Of a stretch of 64,000 nt of DNA, positions 45,301 through 54,900 are shown piece after piece (the first letter of the stretch is position 1; each line of letters opens with the position of its first letter). The notes under the pieces were generated by a model, which had not been told where the DNA came from, made no database searches, and saw nothing but the letters and a program-made list of their open reading frames with translations. Position numbers and translations under genes: made by a program. The DNA comes from Volvox africanus (Eukaryota > Chlorophyta > Chlorophyceae > Chlamydomonadales > Volvocaceae). The DNA lies in NCBI GenBank assembly GCA_030268105.1, contig BSDZ01000079.1, positions 992,001 through 1,056,000 on the forward strand, written 5' to 3'.

Positions 45301-46363
45301 TGGGCCGTACTAGTAAAGCATGGGCCCCCTTGCGAATCATGCGAACTGCTGCTTTTCTGCCAACAACTTCAGGTTCAGTATGCTGACAGATAGCAGTGGT
45401 TGCATAATTAAAGCAAGGCGCAGGTGTCATCTGATCTGGTGGCTGTCCGGCAGTAGTAAAGGGTACCTTGCAGACTAGATTCCCCTTGCGCAGGCGCAAA
45501 GATTTAGCCTCATAGTCAAGGACAGCCCCATACTGTGCTAGCGTGGAAGAACCCAAGATATACGTGGCAGCGTCAGTTAGCTCAGGCAACACGTATGGGC
45601 GGACATTTAACCTTAAAGGACCTGCAGATAGACGAAGATTAACCTGCCCCAAGATAGCCTGCTTACCCCCATCAGCAAGGGTAACTTCTGACCAGGAGCA
45701 TGGGCTAGGTTTCAGGCCAAGCTGCGTAACCACTGAAGCCGAAATGAAATCATCACTGGCTCCAGAGTCAGCTAGGGCGGTGAACGTACGACCTGCCGTA
45801 CTTACGGTGATCAGAGGTACGCCAGCACCTATCAGGGCAGCAGCTTTAGGCAAGCAGAGAACTGAAATACAGGGTTCAGTCTCAGGCAAGCCCTCCTGAA
45901 CCGATTTAGGAGCAGCAAACCAGACGTCAACAGAGTATGGGCTTCCAGGGAGTTGAACAACCTCACCTGCCATATCAAGGCTATGGAAAAGAGCCGTCCC
46001 TGGATTAAACCTTAAGACCCGTTGCATTCCCGACAGAAAAGAAGGGTTGCGTCGGGACACATACTCAGGCAGCAAGATGCATGCTGAGGTATCAGGGTGT
46101 TGACGTTTGCATGCCCTAAAGAGAGCTAATTGCTTCTGTAGCTCGCAGAGTGAAGAGGGAGTGAACAAGATAGTATGCCCACCCAAGTTAGCGGAGGATA
46201 GGGGGCGACCTTGAGGCTCAAACAGATTACAAAAGCCATCAAAGCCGGCACGGACAGTTCGTGCATCAAAAGAAAAACGTCTCCCTATCACCTGCTCCAC
46301 TTGGTTTAAAACAGAGGGCAAAAGAGCCCGTACTGCACGGCACTTTGTTACCATCTGGCCCAC
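42341..46363 (-). CDS. pol: Pol polyprotein: protease, RT, RNase H, integrase, chromodomain
   Basis: 1340 residues counted from a GTG at 46363; the first ATG is at 46354. Domains in order: an N-terminal region (about 30-130) that resembles a degenerate Dam-like methyltransferase domain; aspartic protease with ADSGA at 198-202; reverse transcriptase about 405-600 with D497 and YLDD at 559-562; RNase H with D713, E748, D775 and D817; integrase with a zinc finger H906, H913, C943, C946 and a D,D35E triad D976, D1037, E1073; a GPY/F motif near 1208; and a C-terminal chromodomain at about 1273-1330 (YLVKWSGY, NSWEP). All catalytic residues are present, so the enzyme set looks functional. The frame is the same as gag, 16 codons past the gag UAG. 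The stop is TGA. Confidence 0.96.
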   Translation of the reverse strand: MGQMVTKCRAVRALLPSVLNQVEQVIGRRFSFDARTVRAGFDGFCNLFEPQGRPLSSANLGGHTILFTPSSLCELQKQLALFRACKRQHPDTSACILLPEYVSRRNPSFLSGMQRVLRFNPGTALFHSLDMAGEVVQLPGSPYSVDVWFAAPKSVQEGLPETEPCISVLCLPKAAALIGAGVPLITVSTAGRTFTALADSGASDDFISASVVTQLGLKPSPCSWSEVTLADGGKQAILGQVNLRLSAGPLRLNVRPYVLPELTDAATYILGSSTLAQYGAVLDYEAKSLRLRKGNLVCKVPFTTAGQPPDQMTPAPCFNYATTAICQHTEPEVVGRKAAVRMIRKGAHALLVRPKLHLNATSIPADATDPELEALLQEYADIFQEVPGKPPMRPVDHTIPLVPGAVPVSRPMYRLSPLELDEVKRQVTELLKKGMIRPSTSPYSAPILFVGKKDGTLRMCIDYRGLNAATVKNRYPLPRVDDLLDKLKDSAFFSSIDLQQGYNQIRIAESDIPKTAFRTPFGHFEYTVLSFGLTNAPATFQAVMDRIFRPYIDKFVICYLDDILVFSKTREEHIQHLRLVFEVLRREQLYAKRSKCHWAQPQVEYLGHIVSQGGIQMDPRKTAVVRDWPVPSNLQELRKFLGLTNYFRKFIERYSVIAAPLTNLTRKGAFSSPEAWTPACQEAFDALKRAISDDILLHFPDYSLPFRVEVITDASIHGTGAVLLQQGRPIAYTSKKFSGAETRYTTGEQEFLAVLHALKEWRCYLEGRPFALKTDHKPLTFLQGVPSLNRRQARWMEYLARFNFDWEYLSGSLNIADALSRHPSLHAAILAVSTRSRSQAKPNFVPSDFTKRLKQAYAADPWFTIHNNTGHLVQEHGLWIRSEGSHRQIVVPNDDSLRRELLSRFHDGPLAGHPGCTRLLELLRRQFWWPRMAKDTENYVLCCDLCQRNKAQSGKAHGHLQPLPIPDAPWESVSMDFIVALPKTEGGYDAVLVLVDRFTKMVHLAPTTSSCTAEQTARLFFDNVVRLHGVPKSVVSDRGTQFASKFWGALGTLVGMRVNLSTAYHPQSDGQTERVNRALGDMLRNFAGRTPTAWDTYLAAAEFAINNATNRSVGNSPFFLNYGFNPALPVWRELDVNVPAAKTFAKSFVSRLTDAKACLEAAQQRAMDYYNKSKKDVTFTKGQLVMLSTKNLRSLADGSRKLLPRFVGPYPVVRMVGSVAVELQLPSDLRIHPTFHVSLVRPYRGTLPEANDNIPPVTEANPSTWLSGKQTLYAVERILDYRARRVGKGRRKRNVHEYLVKWSGYSSEHNSWEPARNFTPDMKPLLDEARLRAQSKDGPL

Positions 46364-46411
46364 AGCAAAGACCCCAGGTGGTGATCCCTCTATACCAGCC
46401 TGGGCAAGTTC

Positions 46412-46414
46412 CTA
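46412..46414 (-). other. In-frame UAG between gag and pol (probable readthrough site)
   Basis: The coding strand reads GAC CAC TAG GAA CTT GCC. The frame is open from the gag ATG to the pol TGA except for this codon, so one UAG is the only barrier to a Gag-Pol fusion. Readthrough at a single stop is a known expression mode in some retroelements. No structure downstream was tested. Confidence 0.75.
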
Positions 46415-47791
46415 GTGGTCCTTACCCTTATTTTTCTCCGCCCCCAGCATTGGGCAGGAGTCAACCCTATGTTGGTCGGAACCGCAACGGAGGCACATCC
46501 CATGTTGTTTACGGAAATGGAACTCCCGTCTAGTACATTTGAATGTGGTTAAATATTCCGCTAGGTTCTGCTTGGGCCCCTTCTTCTGCACGTGGCCCCC
46601 TTTTGGGGCCAAGTGCCTCCCCTGCTGTCCGCCGCCCCTCTTAGACTTACCGGCGCCCTTAACCTGCCGCGGCTGATCCTCGTGCCCGGTGATGCCTGGA
46701 CGAACGGATGCAGCCCGCGGTTTTTTGGTCGGGGGCGCCGGGGTCTCCTCGTCAGGGTCGTCGCAGGCCATGTCCTGTACCGACAGCATGTTCATTTTGG
46801 GACGGGCCAGTTTGTCAGATTCCCGTCGGGCCAGTAACCTAAGTTCAGCTCCCAGGGAGAACTGAACCAAGTCTGTATATGACTTAAAGGTTTTACCCGA
46901 CAGGTCAGTTGCACAGTCCCCACTAAGGTCGGATGAGAGGCCCTGCTGAAACCAAAACACACGCTCACTATCAGACAGGTCCGCAATGGGCGTGACAAGA
47001 GCCTCAAAGCGGCTCTGATAGGCAGAGACAGTTTCTCCAGGGCGCATGCGATATTTGCCAGCATTTAATTTCAGGCGTGCCTCAGTGTCACGTGACTGGA
47101 CCTGGGGTGCAAAACGGACAAGCAGTGCTTCTAGCAGTTCCTCAGATGTATAAGAATCCCTTGCGTTAGTCCATTGATCGTGCCATAATCTTGCCGCGCC
47201 TTCAAAGGCAGTGGCCAAGAAAAGACGGCGCGTAGAGTCCTGTTGACCCCCACGGGCTGTGGCAAAGTAGTTCCTAACATTACGGACAAAGGCCCGTGTT
47301 AGAGGCGCAGCAACTCGTCCTAAATCAGAAAGCTTAACATCCATAGGGATATTCAGCTTAGGCACTGCGATCGCTATTTTTATCACCTCGTCCTCATGTC
47401 CAGTATGAGGAGGCCCAGGTGGCCTGGAAGAGGTGCCCGCAACAGCAGCACAAGTTGTTGCGGCAGCAGCGGGAGCCATCCCAGGAATATCCACGGCACC
47501 AGGTGTCAAATGGTTTGACACTACAGCAGGGCCATGAACATAAAAAGGGGATGGGGCATAAATAGGTGATGTAGGTGCCTCAGGGGATGCTGTGCCGCCT
47601 TGCCTGGGAATAGGTGAAGGCTGGTTCGGAAGGTCGATACCGCCTGCCACAGCAGCATTTGGTGGCTGTGTCAACCTAGAGAGCCATTCCCACCTATTCG
47701 CTTGGCTAGCATTAGCAGCAATCCGGCCAACAAACTGAAAGGTGTTGGCAGCAAGAGCCGAGACAGCATTCGCTAAGTTCGAGGCTTGCAT
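46412..47791 (-). CDS. gag: Gag polyprotein, chromovirus
   Basis: 459 residues. It forms the capsid-like particle and binds element RNA. The region around residues 160-320 has the retrotransposon Gag pattern (ATAFEGAARLWHDQW, then a YQSRFEAL segment). A basic Lys/Arg/Gly stretch at about 355-405 precedes a zinc knuckle CX2CX4HX4C at C433, C436, H441 and C446. An Ala/Pro-rich N-terminus makes up the first 130 residues. The ATG at 47789..47791 is the first in frame. The ORF ends with UAG at 46412..46414, after which the same frame runs on without a stop into pol, so Pol is probably made by readthrough as a Gag-Pol fusion. The length is normal for a Ty3/gypsy Gag. Confidence 0.93.
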   Translation of the reverse strand: MQASNLANAVSALAANTFQFVGRIAANASQANRWEWLSRLTQPPNAAVAGGIDLPNQPSPIPRQGGTASPEAPTSPIYAPSPFYVHGPAVVSNHLTPGAVDIPGMAPAAAATTCAAVAGTSSRPPGPPHTGHEDEVIKIAIAVPKLNIPMDVKLSDLGRVAAPLTRAFVRNVRNYFATARGGQQDSTRRLFLATAFEGAARLWHDQWTNARDSYTSEELLEALLVRFAPQVQSRDTEARLKLNAGKYRMRPGETVSAYQSRFEALVTPIADLSDSERVFWFQQGLSSDLSGDCATDLSGKTFKSYTDLVQFSLGAELRLLARRESDKLARPKMNMLSVQDMACDDPDEETPAPPTKKPRAASVRPGITGHEDQPRQVKGAGKSKRGGGQQGRHLAPKGGHVQKKGPKQNLAEYLTTFKCTRREFHFRKQHGMCLRCGSDQHRVDSCPMLGAEKNKGKDH

Positions 47792-48574
47792 ATTGTATGC
47801 CTGAAAGCCTAACAGATCGAACTGCGAGTGACTGTTCTGGCGAAAGGCAAAGCAAAGGCAAGGACCAGGGCCTACCCAACGCTTGGATGCCTTCGATGAA
47901 CTTCAAAAATTTTGAAGTCCGCGCGTGAAGTTGATTTGCGATGGATCGGAGTGACTGGGCAGAGGTGCCGCTCCGAAGGGTCTGAGGTGTTGACACTGCA
48001 GAAGCACTCACGGCGTTTGGAACAAACACAATACCTTTCAAGTAATAGAGATATATATGTATTAGTGAAGCCGAAGTGAATTCACGAAGTCGACTCCTCG
48101 TTGGATTCGATGCGAAGGTACTATCGAACCCGCAACTACAGGGATTCCTCAGCAAAACTGCAATACAAGTTCTAGATAGAAAGCAGTGTTGCAGGAAGAT
48201 ATTACCTAACAGAGAAGGCAGAATTGTCTAGGTCGCGAGCCACGTTGACCGCGACTAACTTAGAGATTGACTTTAACAGAAAGCACAGCCAAACTCACAG
48301 AGAGCAGGTTCTAAGTGTCACTAGACTAATTTCGTGAATATTACAGACCGGTGGTAGCCGCAGCGAAAATGGCGGCGCCCAGCTCCTCAGGCAATGTCTC
48401 CATGTCCAGAGGGATGTCGGCAGGAGGAAGATCGTGGTCGATGTCCATTTATAAAAGGGCAGCTTGAGTGGCTTGAGCGCGTTGCGCGGTTAGAGTGGCT
48501 TGAGCAGTTACCACAGAAAGACTTGAGAAGGCTTGAACGATTTCAGCGGAAGACTTGACGAGACGTCCCAGGGA
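47792..48574 (-). other. Retrotransposon 5' leader between PBS and gag
   Basis: About 780 bp without a recognised domain. A 147-codon frame (47712..48155) overlaps the start of gag in another frame and looks spurious. The gag frame stays open upstream of its ATG for about 38 codons without another ATG. Confidence 0.6.
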
Positions 48575-48592
48575 GGAACGGTCTCGATACCA
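48575..48592 (-). other. Primer binding site
   Basis: Three bases inside the 5' LTR the coding strand reads TGGTATCGAGACCG. The first seven bases equal the start of the usual initiator-Met tRNA PBS (TGGTATC); the rest differ, so the primer tRNA is not certain. Confidence 0.65.
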
Positions 48593-48595
48593 GCT

Positions 48596-49010
48596 TGTTG
48601 TATATGGTACCCACGAAGGGTGGTATCAAAAGATACCGGTTGTTGTGCCAGAGCCCGATTAAGTAGAGCCGCCGACTAGGTCGTACTTGAGAGGCCTCGA
48701 ACCGGGCGTGACCTTCAGAAGTCACCACTACAACCGGAGATTCAGTGAACCAGGAACCAGATGTTCCACCATTTACCATTCAGGCGGTAAATGGCCCATT
48801 CCATACAGGTTATGGAGTAACCGACAGGTTCGGATGTTTCAGGAAGTCGGTTAGTATTGGTCGTCGACAGCCGAGACCAAATCCACAAATCGAATGCCAG
48901 ATGGAAACATGAAACAGTTAATATGATAATTAAATATATTATATTATAAAATAATAAACAGATAATTATTATATCTTAATGAATTACCGAAATGCATTAA
49001 GGATACAACA
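48596..49010 (-). repeat. 5' LTR (in element orientation)
   Basis: 415 bp. Its minus-strand start is TGTTGTATCC. The AT-rich part at 48921..48980 would be U3 and holds the likely promoter. U3/R/U5 borders cannot be set from sequence alone. Confidence 0.96.
48922..48960 (-). promoter_or_regulatory. TATA-like AT-rich region in the 5' LTR
   Basis: On the coding strand this reads TATTTTATAATATAATATAT, a plausible core promoter position for Pol II transcription of the element. No other elements were identified. Confidence 0.35.
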
Positions 49011-49015
49011 CCCTG
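49011..49015. repeat. Target-site duplication, right
   Basis: CCCTG directly after the right LTR, followed by CGGCATAATCC as in the other units. Confidence 0.95.
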
Positions 49016-49622
49016 CGGCATAATCCACTTCGGTTGTAGTCGGCGAGAAAGAACCTCCTTGCAGGGAGGGCAGGCAAGATGAGGGATGCCGTAATTGTAA
49101 AAAGGGTAGAACTTAGTCCCACTCAGTTCCGGTGGCCTTCTCCCAAGAGGAGCGGTGACAAGGGGGCACCGGCTCCCAAGGTTATGGTACGAAGGAAGGG
49201 CGGGAGGGAGAGAAGGGGTGTGAAGTAGGAGGGAGGGAGGGAGGGAGGGACAGGGAAGGAGGAGACGAATAGACGGCGTCTAGCTCCGTCCAAGAAGTTA
49301 GGAGAAGGTGAAAATGTTTGAACGTAAACTAGGTAGCCGCCAAGGCCGCAAATAGACGCCCAAGATAAGGCAATAGAATCCATATTAAAGTTTGCTATTG
49401 ACCTTGCTGCTGGTGGTGGCGAAAAGGTACCAAGTAAATATTCTTAGGTTCATTAAAGTGGGAAGCGCGAGATCTGAAAGCTGACCGCTGGTGCTGTCAT
49501 GCTCGTACACCTCCCAACCCTTTCTTAGGAAGACAAAGCGCCCGAACCAAAGCCCCCCAAACCAGCCCAAACTACCCTGAAGCCCGCGCACGTGCGAATC
49601 AAACAAAGCGATATACAAAGTT

Positions 49623-49784
49623 GTGTACATCGTTTTGGCAATTTTAAAAAAGTCTGCTGTTGCTTTTCCCGAGCAAATAGAAGGGCTATCTTCAGCAATA
49701 GGAAATTTAAAGGAGAAGGGTGTTGAAATAACTAAACCTATTACATATTCACTAGCTGAAGAAGATGCAGAAGATACGCCATAA
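49623..49784 (+). pseudogene. Bacterial-looking AT-rich reading frame (unit 4)
   Basis: Same as the unit 2 copy; it lies 613 bp to the right of the retrotransposon. Confidence 0.4.
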
Positions 49785-49793
49785 ACTAATAAA

Positions 49794-49916
49794 ATGATCT
49801 CTGCTCCTTCGATAAACCTCGTAGCTGCAAGAATAGCAACTAGCAGTATTTTGCTTGCATTATTTTTAGTTATTTTTTCTGCTAATTTACTAAATTATTT
49901 TAATTTTTTAGTATAG
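49794..49916 (+). CDS. Short ORF with one membrane segment (unit 4)
   Basis: Same as the unit 2 copy. Confidence 0.35.
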   Translation: MISAPSINLVAARIATSSILLALFLVIFSANLLNYFNFLV

Positions 49917-50055
49917 CCTTGCATCCATACTACCGTCCAGCTTATTATGCAAGTTTGTTATAGCAGCTTGAACAAGAACGAGAAATAATCACATTGAACA
50001 AAGTGCACAGTCTGACGCGGACGCACCTGGGACAGCGGTGTGCGGTTGCAGCCGC

Positions 50056-50106
50056 AAAGGTCAAGGACATGCAAAGGTCAAGAACATGCAAAGGTCAAGG
50101 ACATGC
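50056..50106. repeat. Three tandem 17-bp repeats, unit 4
   Basis: Same as the unit 2 copy. Confidence 0.93.
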
Positions 50107-51679
50107 ACATGCGAGAGGAAGAAGAAGGGTAAGGGCAAGGAAAAAGCAGACGTGAGAGGACGGGTCCAAGGCAGTTAAAGCAACGCTATTGAACCGTGCA
50201 CCCCAGGAAAACTATGCCGTTGGGTTTTGCCGTAGAGAAGGAGCGAAGAAATGGTCAGAAAGTAATAAATACAATTTGGAAGAAGGATGGGAGGACTTCT
50301 GTGTCAGAAAACGACAGGACGACAGTCGAAGGGTACGGCATCGGCATGGGGGAATGGGAAGAAAAACCGGAAAGGGCGTCAAAAGGCACAGTTGTGAAAG
50401 AAGAAGGCGGGGCACAGATTAAGACGCGGGGTCAGGGGCGCGTAGGAAAAGAGAAGGGTGAAGAGAGAATGGCGGGGGCAAAGAACGGTCGCGGGAAGCA
50501 CAGTCTAGAACCACGAATGGCTCCCACCAGAAGGTGCGTAGGTTACAAAATGAACATATATGTTACATGTACATGGTCACCACGATGCAAGTGGACCGCT
50601 TCACCACCACTTGGCCGCCACCACCAGATGGCTCTGAAGGGGCTCAGAGGCTGAGTAGCGGGGTCAGCAGTCTGGGATGCCACAAGACTATAGTTGGTGC
50701 CAAGCACGCCACACGACATACTGACAGACTCGTGAGCCTCACGGCAGAAGATGGGCTCACTCGGCATGTGTGATTGGCCACACATCCAATACACATTGGA
50801 TGCGTGATTCAGAAACAGTCCTTAGTGGGGGGGGTGTCCACATGCACTTGTTCACATCCAACCTCCTCATTGTGGTTGCTCTGTGCCGTTATATAGTTAT
50901 ACCATGTCCGTTCGTATTGTGTGTGAACCGATACTGGTTCCATCATCCTGGTCCCATCATATCATCAACGTCTCATCATGTGCCGACCTATCTCATTAAA
51001 ATAAAAGCCACTGGCGCCTTTCGTTACAAGGCGAGAGGGGTGTGCATGCACCCGAGCCACTGGGCCTCCTCCTCCTCTTTTACCTCCACCTCCTCCTCTT
51101 CCACCACAACATCATCATCATCATTATTGATATTCCCTAACACGTGTTGACGGTGTGCCAGGTGGCAGCTCACAAGTCACAACAGACATCCTCCTCCCCC
51201 GCCGCACGCAGTTCCTTGACAGGCAGACAGGTACTACCTGCGCTATAAGTTATCTGCGCTTTCCCACTGATACCATTACTACACCGTTCGGTGCTTTAGC
51301 AGCCTCTTGTCTCATGTTCGTCAAATCTGACCGCGTGACTTATCTTAGCCCTTCAGGCAATGGCCCGGGCCCTTGTGAGAAACATCTAGATTACCTCGCC
51401 GGCCGCTCAGAGTCTCCGATGAATGGTGAGAGGGCAGAGGAAGCCCATCACCCTAAGTTGTTGTCAACCTTCACAATCTCCTATAACCTGATGACGACAG
51501 TGATCTAAGTTCATTGAAAGGCAGGGCCGCCCTTACAGCATCCTGCCTCTGCTTAAAAATTGGTTGAGTTGTGGTGGTGGCAGAGGCAGCAAGCCCCCCT
51601 CCTCCTGCTGCTGCTGTTGTGGATGTGGTGATGGTGAGTGCAACAGCAAGCCCTGCTGCTGCTGTTGTAGCTGTGGTGA

Positions 51680-51916
51680 CCGCCTCCACCGCCCCCGCCC
51701 CCGCCCCCGCCACCTCCACCGTCCCCGCCGCCACCGCCTCCTCCGCCTCCTCCGCCTCCTCCGCCTCCTCCGCCACCGCCACCCCCACCACCTCCACCAC
51801 CTCCACCGCCTCCACCGCTTCCACCGCCTCCTACGCATCCTACGCCTCCTACGCCTCCTACGCATCCGCCTCCACCGCCCCCGCCCCCGCCACCTCCGCC
51901 TCCACCGACCCCGCCT
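51680..51916. repeat. CCN trinucleotide tract, unit 5
   Basis: Type-I allele like unit 2 but 9 bp shorter, with one CTTCCACCG copy missing. Confidence 0.95.
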
Positions 51917-51952
51917 ACTCGGAGAAGTGGAGGAACTGGCAACCTCGTTTAC

Positions 51953-54900
51953 CTGCAGCGCAATCCGGGCGCATTGCCGCATTGACAGCCTTCCGCTGGG
52001 CGAGCGCACGACCTGTCCCAGGGTCCCGTTGCCCACAAACTCGGTGACGATCCCCACGACTGGATCCGACACACCCGTCGCGGCGCCGCCGTTGCAGTCG
52101 CCCGTGATGTCCCCGGCTGGCGGGCTGGTGACCACACCGAGCATGCGGACGATATTCGGGTGGTTGAGGTTGGCCAGAATGTCGGCCTCAACAAGGAACG
52201 CATCCGAGTGCTTGGCGATGTGCTCCGGCTGCGCGGGACGGAGAAGGGCAGTTCTGAACAAACTGAGCAACGCGCTTCCAATATCCATACGCCGATTGGG
52301 AACCAGTCAGTACAGGTGAGAAGCGCTTTCTCCCTCCCCAGGCTAGAGAAGCAGTGGAAGTATCAGGTGCCGAGGATTTGTAATGCGCGGATAGGGCCCT
52401 CACATTTTACTTACTTGCTCTGTCAGGCGCACGCCATAACCTGACAAAGAAGCGCGCACAATTCCACACCAGTCCGTACACTCTGGTGTCCTTCATGCAA
52501 CGTTACACTCGCCTACCACCCAGCCTACGCACGCAGGGCGCTCCGAAACACCCACCTTGATCCACTTGATGGCCACGTCGCCGTATGGGAATACATCCGC
52601 CCTTGAGACTTGTCCGAACCTGAGGGGCAAGGCAAGGCCCAGCCGAAGGCCAAACTTATTTAGGCTCACAACATTCGCAGGCACGCAGCAACAGCAGCTG
52701 TACGTCGCAGCTTCACAGCAGTGAGTGCAGTGACTGCCGATCCTCAGTAAAAAGGGATAACCAAGGGTGCTAAGCCAGGGGCACACATAGGGGCACGCGC
52801 CCTCATGGCGCCGTCTCATCACTTACGCGCCCTCGCCGATCTTCTCCTCGTTGGACACCTCCGTCTTGCGGACCTTCACCACGCCGCGCAGTGGAGAGCA
52901 CTGCGCCACCGCACCAATATGGGTCGCGTCCGCTCCAGGACCTCCAGCGACCAGGCCCACGCCCATCGCCGGCGCCCTGGCCGGGGAGAAGGAGTCGCCC
53001 AGTACCAACGGATTGCCGGCGGTGCCTGGCGCCGTGCTGATAAACGATTCGTTGTCCCCAGACAACGTAATAAGCGAGGGCACCGGCGGCAAGCCGCAGA
53101 CCCTGCTGACCTCGCCGCTGGTTTCCCCGAAGGCCCTCAGCGGCAGCGGCGGTGCGGCCGGTGCGGCCGGAGCGGCTGGGGTGGCCGGTGACAGCAGCAC
53201 CTCATACAACCTGGGCAATGTGCGGCCAATCGTGTCGCTGTCCAGCACCGCCACGGCCGCAGCTACCGCCACCTCGGCGCATGAGCAGCTCTTCTTTGCA
53301 GTCCACTGCTCTTGTACCAAGATTGCTTGCAGCTGTAGGATGATCTCCCTGAAGCTGGGCCTGTTGTCTGGGTTCGGATCCATGCACGTCTCCACCAGCG
53401 ACCGCCATTCAGGATCGCATGTGGAAGGGATGGGCAGGTGCAGGGTCCCGGACTCGAGCCCCATCAGGATCTCGTGGTTGCTCAGCCGCATAAACGGCTC
53501 CTCCCCCGTGTGCAGCTGCCACAGGGTGACGCCCATCGAATAGACGTCAACCTTCTCCGACACCTCACCGTTGCCAAAAAACACCTCGGGGGCCATGTAC
53601 GGCAGCGTCCCGCGCGGCGTAGGACAGGAGACGTACTTGCCGTGCTTGCGCTTGCTCAGCCCGAAGTCCGCAATCTGTGAGATGTCGTGAAGCCAGTGGC
53701 GGTGGGGGTGAGTTGGTGGCGGCAGCTGTGAGACGGCGATGATTCACGGGAAACGCACACAGAAGCATACACGGACACGAACGCAGCTGCCAGATTCAGA
53801 CGAAACCCTAACACGACCAGACGACACCATGTCACTGCGGGGCCTTCCGGCCCATTACCACTCCTCCACACACACACACACAGTCTTGCTCGGGTAGCTG
53901 ACCTTGGCAACCATGTTCTCCCCCTCTCCTTGGATGAGCACGTTTTCGGGCTTCAAGTCGAAATGCACAATGGCGGGCGACTGCGAGTGGAGATAGGCCA
54001 TCCCCACGGCCACCTGCGTGAGGGGAAGGCACACATGCACACAAGTCAGGGAGCAGCGCGCCGAGCCAGGCTCGACCCGTACAGATGTAACAAGGCACCC
54101 TGCAGTAATGGAGGCGGGAGGGGCTTGGAGGGCGGCCGATAACGACTATCCGCCAATTGGGGAACTGCTGGGGGCGGGTGGATCACATGATGATGTGAGG
54201 GTCATGTGGGCCCAACAGATGACTCGCACGTAACACAGACCCAGACAACCTACACCGCCTAGAAGAAGGGCCTCACGCCAACCCTGACATCCCCCCCCCG
54301 CGCCTACTCGGAGAAGTGGAGGAACTGGCAACCTCGCTTACCTGCAGCGCAATCCGGGCGCATTGCCGCATTGACAGCCTTCCGCTGGGCGAGCGCACGA
54401 CCTGTCCCAGGGTCCCGTTGCCCACAAACTCGGTGACGATCCCCACGACTGGATCCGACACACCCGTCGCGGCGCCGCCGTTGCAGTCGCCCGTGGTGTC
54501 CCCGGCTGGCGGGCTGGTGACCACACCGAGCATGCGGACGATATTCGGGTGGTTGAGGTTGGCCAGAATGTCGGCCTCAACAAGGAACGCATCCGAGTGC
54601 TTGGCGATGTGCTCCGGCTGCGCGGGACGGAGAAGGGCAGTTCTGAACAAACTGAGCAACGCGCTTCCAGTATCCATACGCCGATTGGGAACCAGTCAGT
54701 ACGGGTGAGAAGCGCTTTCTCCCTCCCCAAGCTAGAGAAGCAGTGGAAGTATCAGGTGCCGAGGATTTGTAATACGCGGATAGGGCCCTCACATTTTACT
54801 TACTTGCTCTGTCAGGCGCACGCCATAACCTGACAAAGAAGCGCGCACAATTCCACACCAGTCCGTACACTCTGGTGTCCTTCATGCAACGTTACACTCG

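Larger units (their letters stand above)
41857..49010 (-). mobile_element. Ty3/gypsy chromovirus LTR retrotransposon, intact
   Basis: A 7154-bp element is inserted in unit 4 with its coding strand on minus. It has 415-bp direct LTRs, both bounded by the inverted TGTTGTAT..ATACAACA, a 5-bp target duplication CCCTG, a PBS beside the right LTR, a PPT beside the left LTR, gag, and a pol in the order protease, RT, RNase H, integrase, chromodomain. That order and the chromodomain place it in the Chromoviridae lineage of Ty3/gypsy. The other units keep the empty site AATCCCTGCGGC. Both LTRs read as identical, and gag and pol have no lesion apart from the single UAG between them. Confidence 0.97.
32787..51679. 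repeat. Array unit 4, interrupted by an LTR retrotransposon
   Basis: This unit is 18893 bp: about 11734 bp of unit sequence plus a 7154-bp retrotransposon and its 5-bp target-site duplication. Outside the insertion it follows unit 3 closely and carries the same CCN allele. Confidence 0.95.

Noticed and set aside
46412..46414. UAG/UAA reassigned to Gln, as in some ulvophyte algae, which would explain both the gag UAG and the MFS TAA
   Set aside because: Pol has 1340 codons with many Gln, all written CAA or CAG and none as TAA or TAG. The kinase exons also lack in-frame TAA or TAG. A standard code is simpler.
47712..48155. 147-codon frame in the retrotransposon leader
   Set aside because: No similarity to Gag or envelope proteins, wrong frame relative to gag, and overlaps its start.
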